A DNA stretch of 6,570 nucleotides from Candidatus Latescibacterota bacterium (lineage in GTDB: Bacteria > Latescibacterota > 4484-107). The translations under genes and the position numbers were made by a program. Shown one piece after another: positions 6,011 to 6,570 of this stretch. The notes below the pieces were generated by a model that ran no database searches, was not told where the DNA came from, and saw nothing but the letters and a program-made list of their open reading frames with translations. Position 1 is the stretch's first letter, and the number at the start of each line of letters is the position of its first letter. The DNA lies in NCBI GenBank assembly GCA_030613045.1, contig JAUWMS010000147.1, forward strand, positions 1 through 6,570. Reading direction: 5' to 3'.

Positions 6011-6490
6011 ATGAAGCAGACGAAACCCACCGTGCTTATCGTAGATGATGAGGCGGCTATTCTCGAGGCGTTTCACGTGATCCTGGAAGACGGCTTCGAC
6101 GTGCTGTCGGCGGACAATGGTTCGGAGGCGATGGCCCTCATCGAGAAGGAGACCCCTGCGCTCGTTTTCCTAGATATGCGCATCCCTGGAACCAGCGGGA
6201 TAGATATCCTCCTGGAGATCAAGAAGCGGGAACCCAAGATCAAAGTCATTATGGAGACCGGATATCCGGACTTAGACCTGGCGCTTCGGAGCATCGAATT
6301 GGGCGCCAGCGAATACATCACCAAGCCTTTCGGCATACAGGAAGTGCAAAACACCCTGAAAAGCGTTCTCAAGCTCAAAGAAGCTCCGCCAAGCCGGGAA
6401 AGATTGGCTGCCCGGTGGCTTACGAAACGAAGAGCAACGTTCGGCAGAGCCTTTTCTTCGGCAAGCGCAGGAGCGTATGCGTTCTCTTGA
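6011..6490 (+). CDS. Single-domain response regulator (receiver), C-terminal tail possibly frameshifted
   Basis: 159 codons. Residues 5-122 are a complete CheY-like receiver: Asp12/Asp13 in VLIVDDE, phospho-acceptor Asp55 in LVFLDMRIP, Thr83 and Lys105 in ITKPF. ATG 6011 is preceded by AAAGGAA (5994-6000), 10 nt away. The domain resembles the receiver of the regulator at 4004 (shared VDDE..ILE.F...LED pattern), so it may be a paralogue. It lies downstream of the sigma-54 element and is the likely target of that regulator. It could act as a phosphate sink, a relay, or the input of a larger protein. After about residue 126 the tail becomes rich in Arg, Ala and Ser (LAARWLTKRRATFGRAFSSASAGAYAFS), unlike the rest. 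The +1 frame over the same DNA looks more protein-like, which points to a frameshift, or to a short protein with an overlapping downstream gene. Confidence 0.85.
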   Translation: MKQTKPTVLIVDDEAAILEAFHVILEDGFDVLSADNGSEAMALIEKETPALVFLDMRIPGTSGIDILLEIKKREPKIKVIMETGYPDLDLALRSIELGASEYITKPFGIQEVQNTLKSVLKLKEAPPSRERLAARWLTKRRATFGRAFSSASAGAYAFS

Positions 6491-6570
6491 GGGCGTGGAG
6501 GAGTTCGGGCCCGGGGCGCGCCCGAACGACGGAATTCAGGAAACGGAAAAGGAATGGACAAAAATCACCC
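6477..6570 (+). CDS. Partial ORF running off the window (overlapping gene or continuation of the receiver protein)
   Basis: In the +1 frame relative to the receiver gene, the DNA is open from 6360 to the window end. ATG 6477, with AGGAG at 6469-6473 only 3 nt away, would start MRSLEGVEEFGPGARPNDG, overlapping the receiver stop by 14 bp. Upstream in the same frame lies NEEQRSAEPFLRQAQER, a charged helix-like sequence, so the frame may instead be the true C-terminal extension of the receiver protein. A third option is ATG 6554 (MDKNHP...), preceded by purine-rich AGGAAACGGAAAAGGA. No family can be named from about 31 residues. Confidence 0.35.
   Translation, partial: MRSLEGVEEFGPGARPNDGIQETEKEWTKIT
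6503..6527. repeat. GC-rich perfect inverted repeat after the receiver stop
   Basis: GTTCGGGC (6503-6510) and GCCCGAAC (6520-6527) are perfect 8-bp arms around a 9-nt GC-rich centre, beginning 12 nt after the receiver stop. No T-tract follows, so it is not a standard intrinsic terminator; it may stabilise or pause the transcript, or be incidental to coding. Confidence 0.4.

Overview
The window reads as one bacterial signal-transduction locus with every gene on the + strand. GC content is moderate, and the histidine kinase and NtrC-class regulator are of a type common in Nitrospirota, Deltaproteobacteria-like lineages and other Gram-negatives that use sigma-54. Signal-peptide and membrane features suggest a cell with a periplasm. 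I cannot name a genus from the sequence.

Layout. (1) 1-383: an upstream region with no certain gene. It holds a 24-codon ORF (145-219) with a near-perfect Shine-Dalgarno and a signal-peptide-like product, possibly the frameshifted start of a larger exported protein. A sigma-70-like promoter at 340-368 follows. (2) 384-2015: a DppA/OppA-type solute-binding protein (SBP family 5). (3) 1993-3900: a membrane sensor histidine kinase (TM, periplasmic sensor, TM, HAMP, PAS, HisKA, HATPase) that overlaps the binding-protein gene by 23 bp. (4) 4004-5356: an NtrC-class response regulator (receiver, AAA+, Fis-type HTH) with GAFTSA in place of GAFTGA. (5) 5357-6010: a long regulatory intergenic region. 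It contains a 151-bp segment bounded by inverted repeats, then three nearly identical palindromes TGTCG-N8-CGACA spaced exactly 79 bp apart. These are followed by an intrinsic-terminator-like hairpin whose 3' arm and T-tract also spell a good -24/-12 sigma-54 promoter (TGGCAT-N5-TTGCT). (6) 6011-6490: a single-domain receiver protein whose C-terminal tail looks out of frame. A protein-like reading frame (+1) continues to the window edge.

Proposed working model (inference): the binding protein captures an oligopeptide or similar solute in the periplasm and presents it to the co-translated kinase. No ABC permease or ATPase genes are visible beside it, so it may serve sensing rather than uptake. 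The kinase phosphorylates the NtrC-class regulator. The regulator binds the three 79-bp-phased palindromes as enhancers and drives the sigma-54 promoter, turning on the small receiver protein and whatever lies downstream of the window. The most distinctive parts are the evenly phased enhancer array, the fused terminator/promoter, and the binding protein/kinase/activator cassette.
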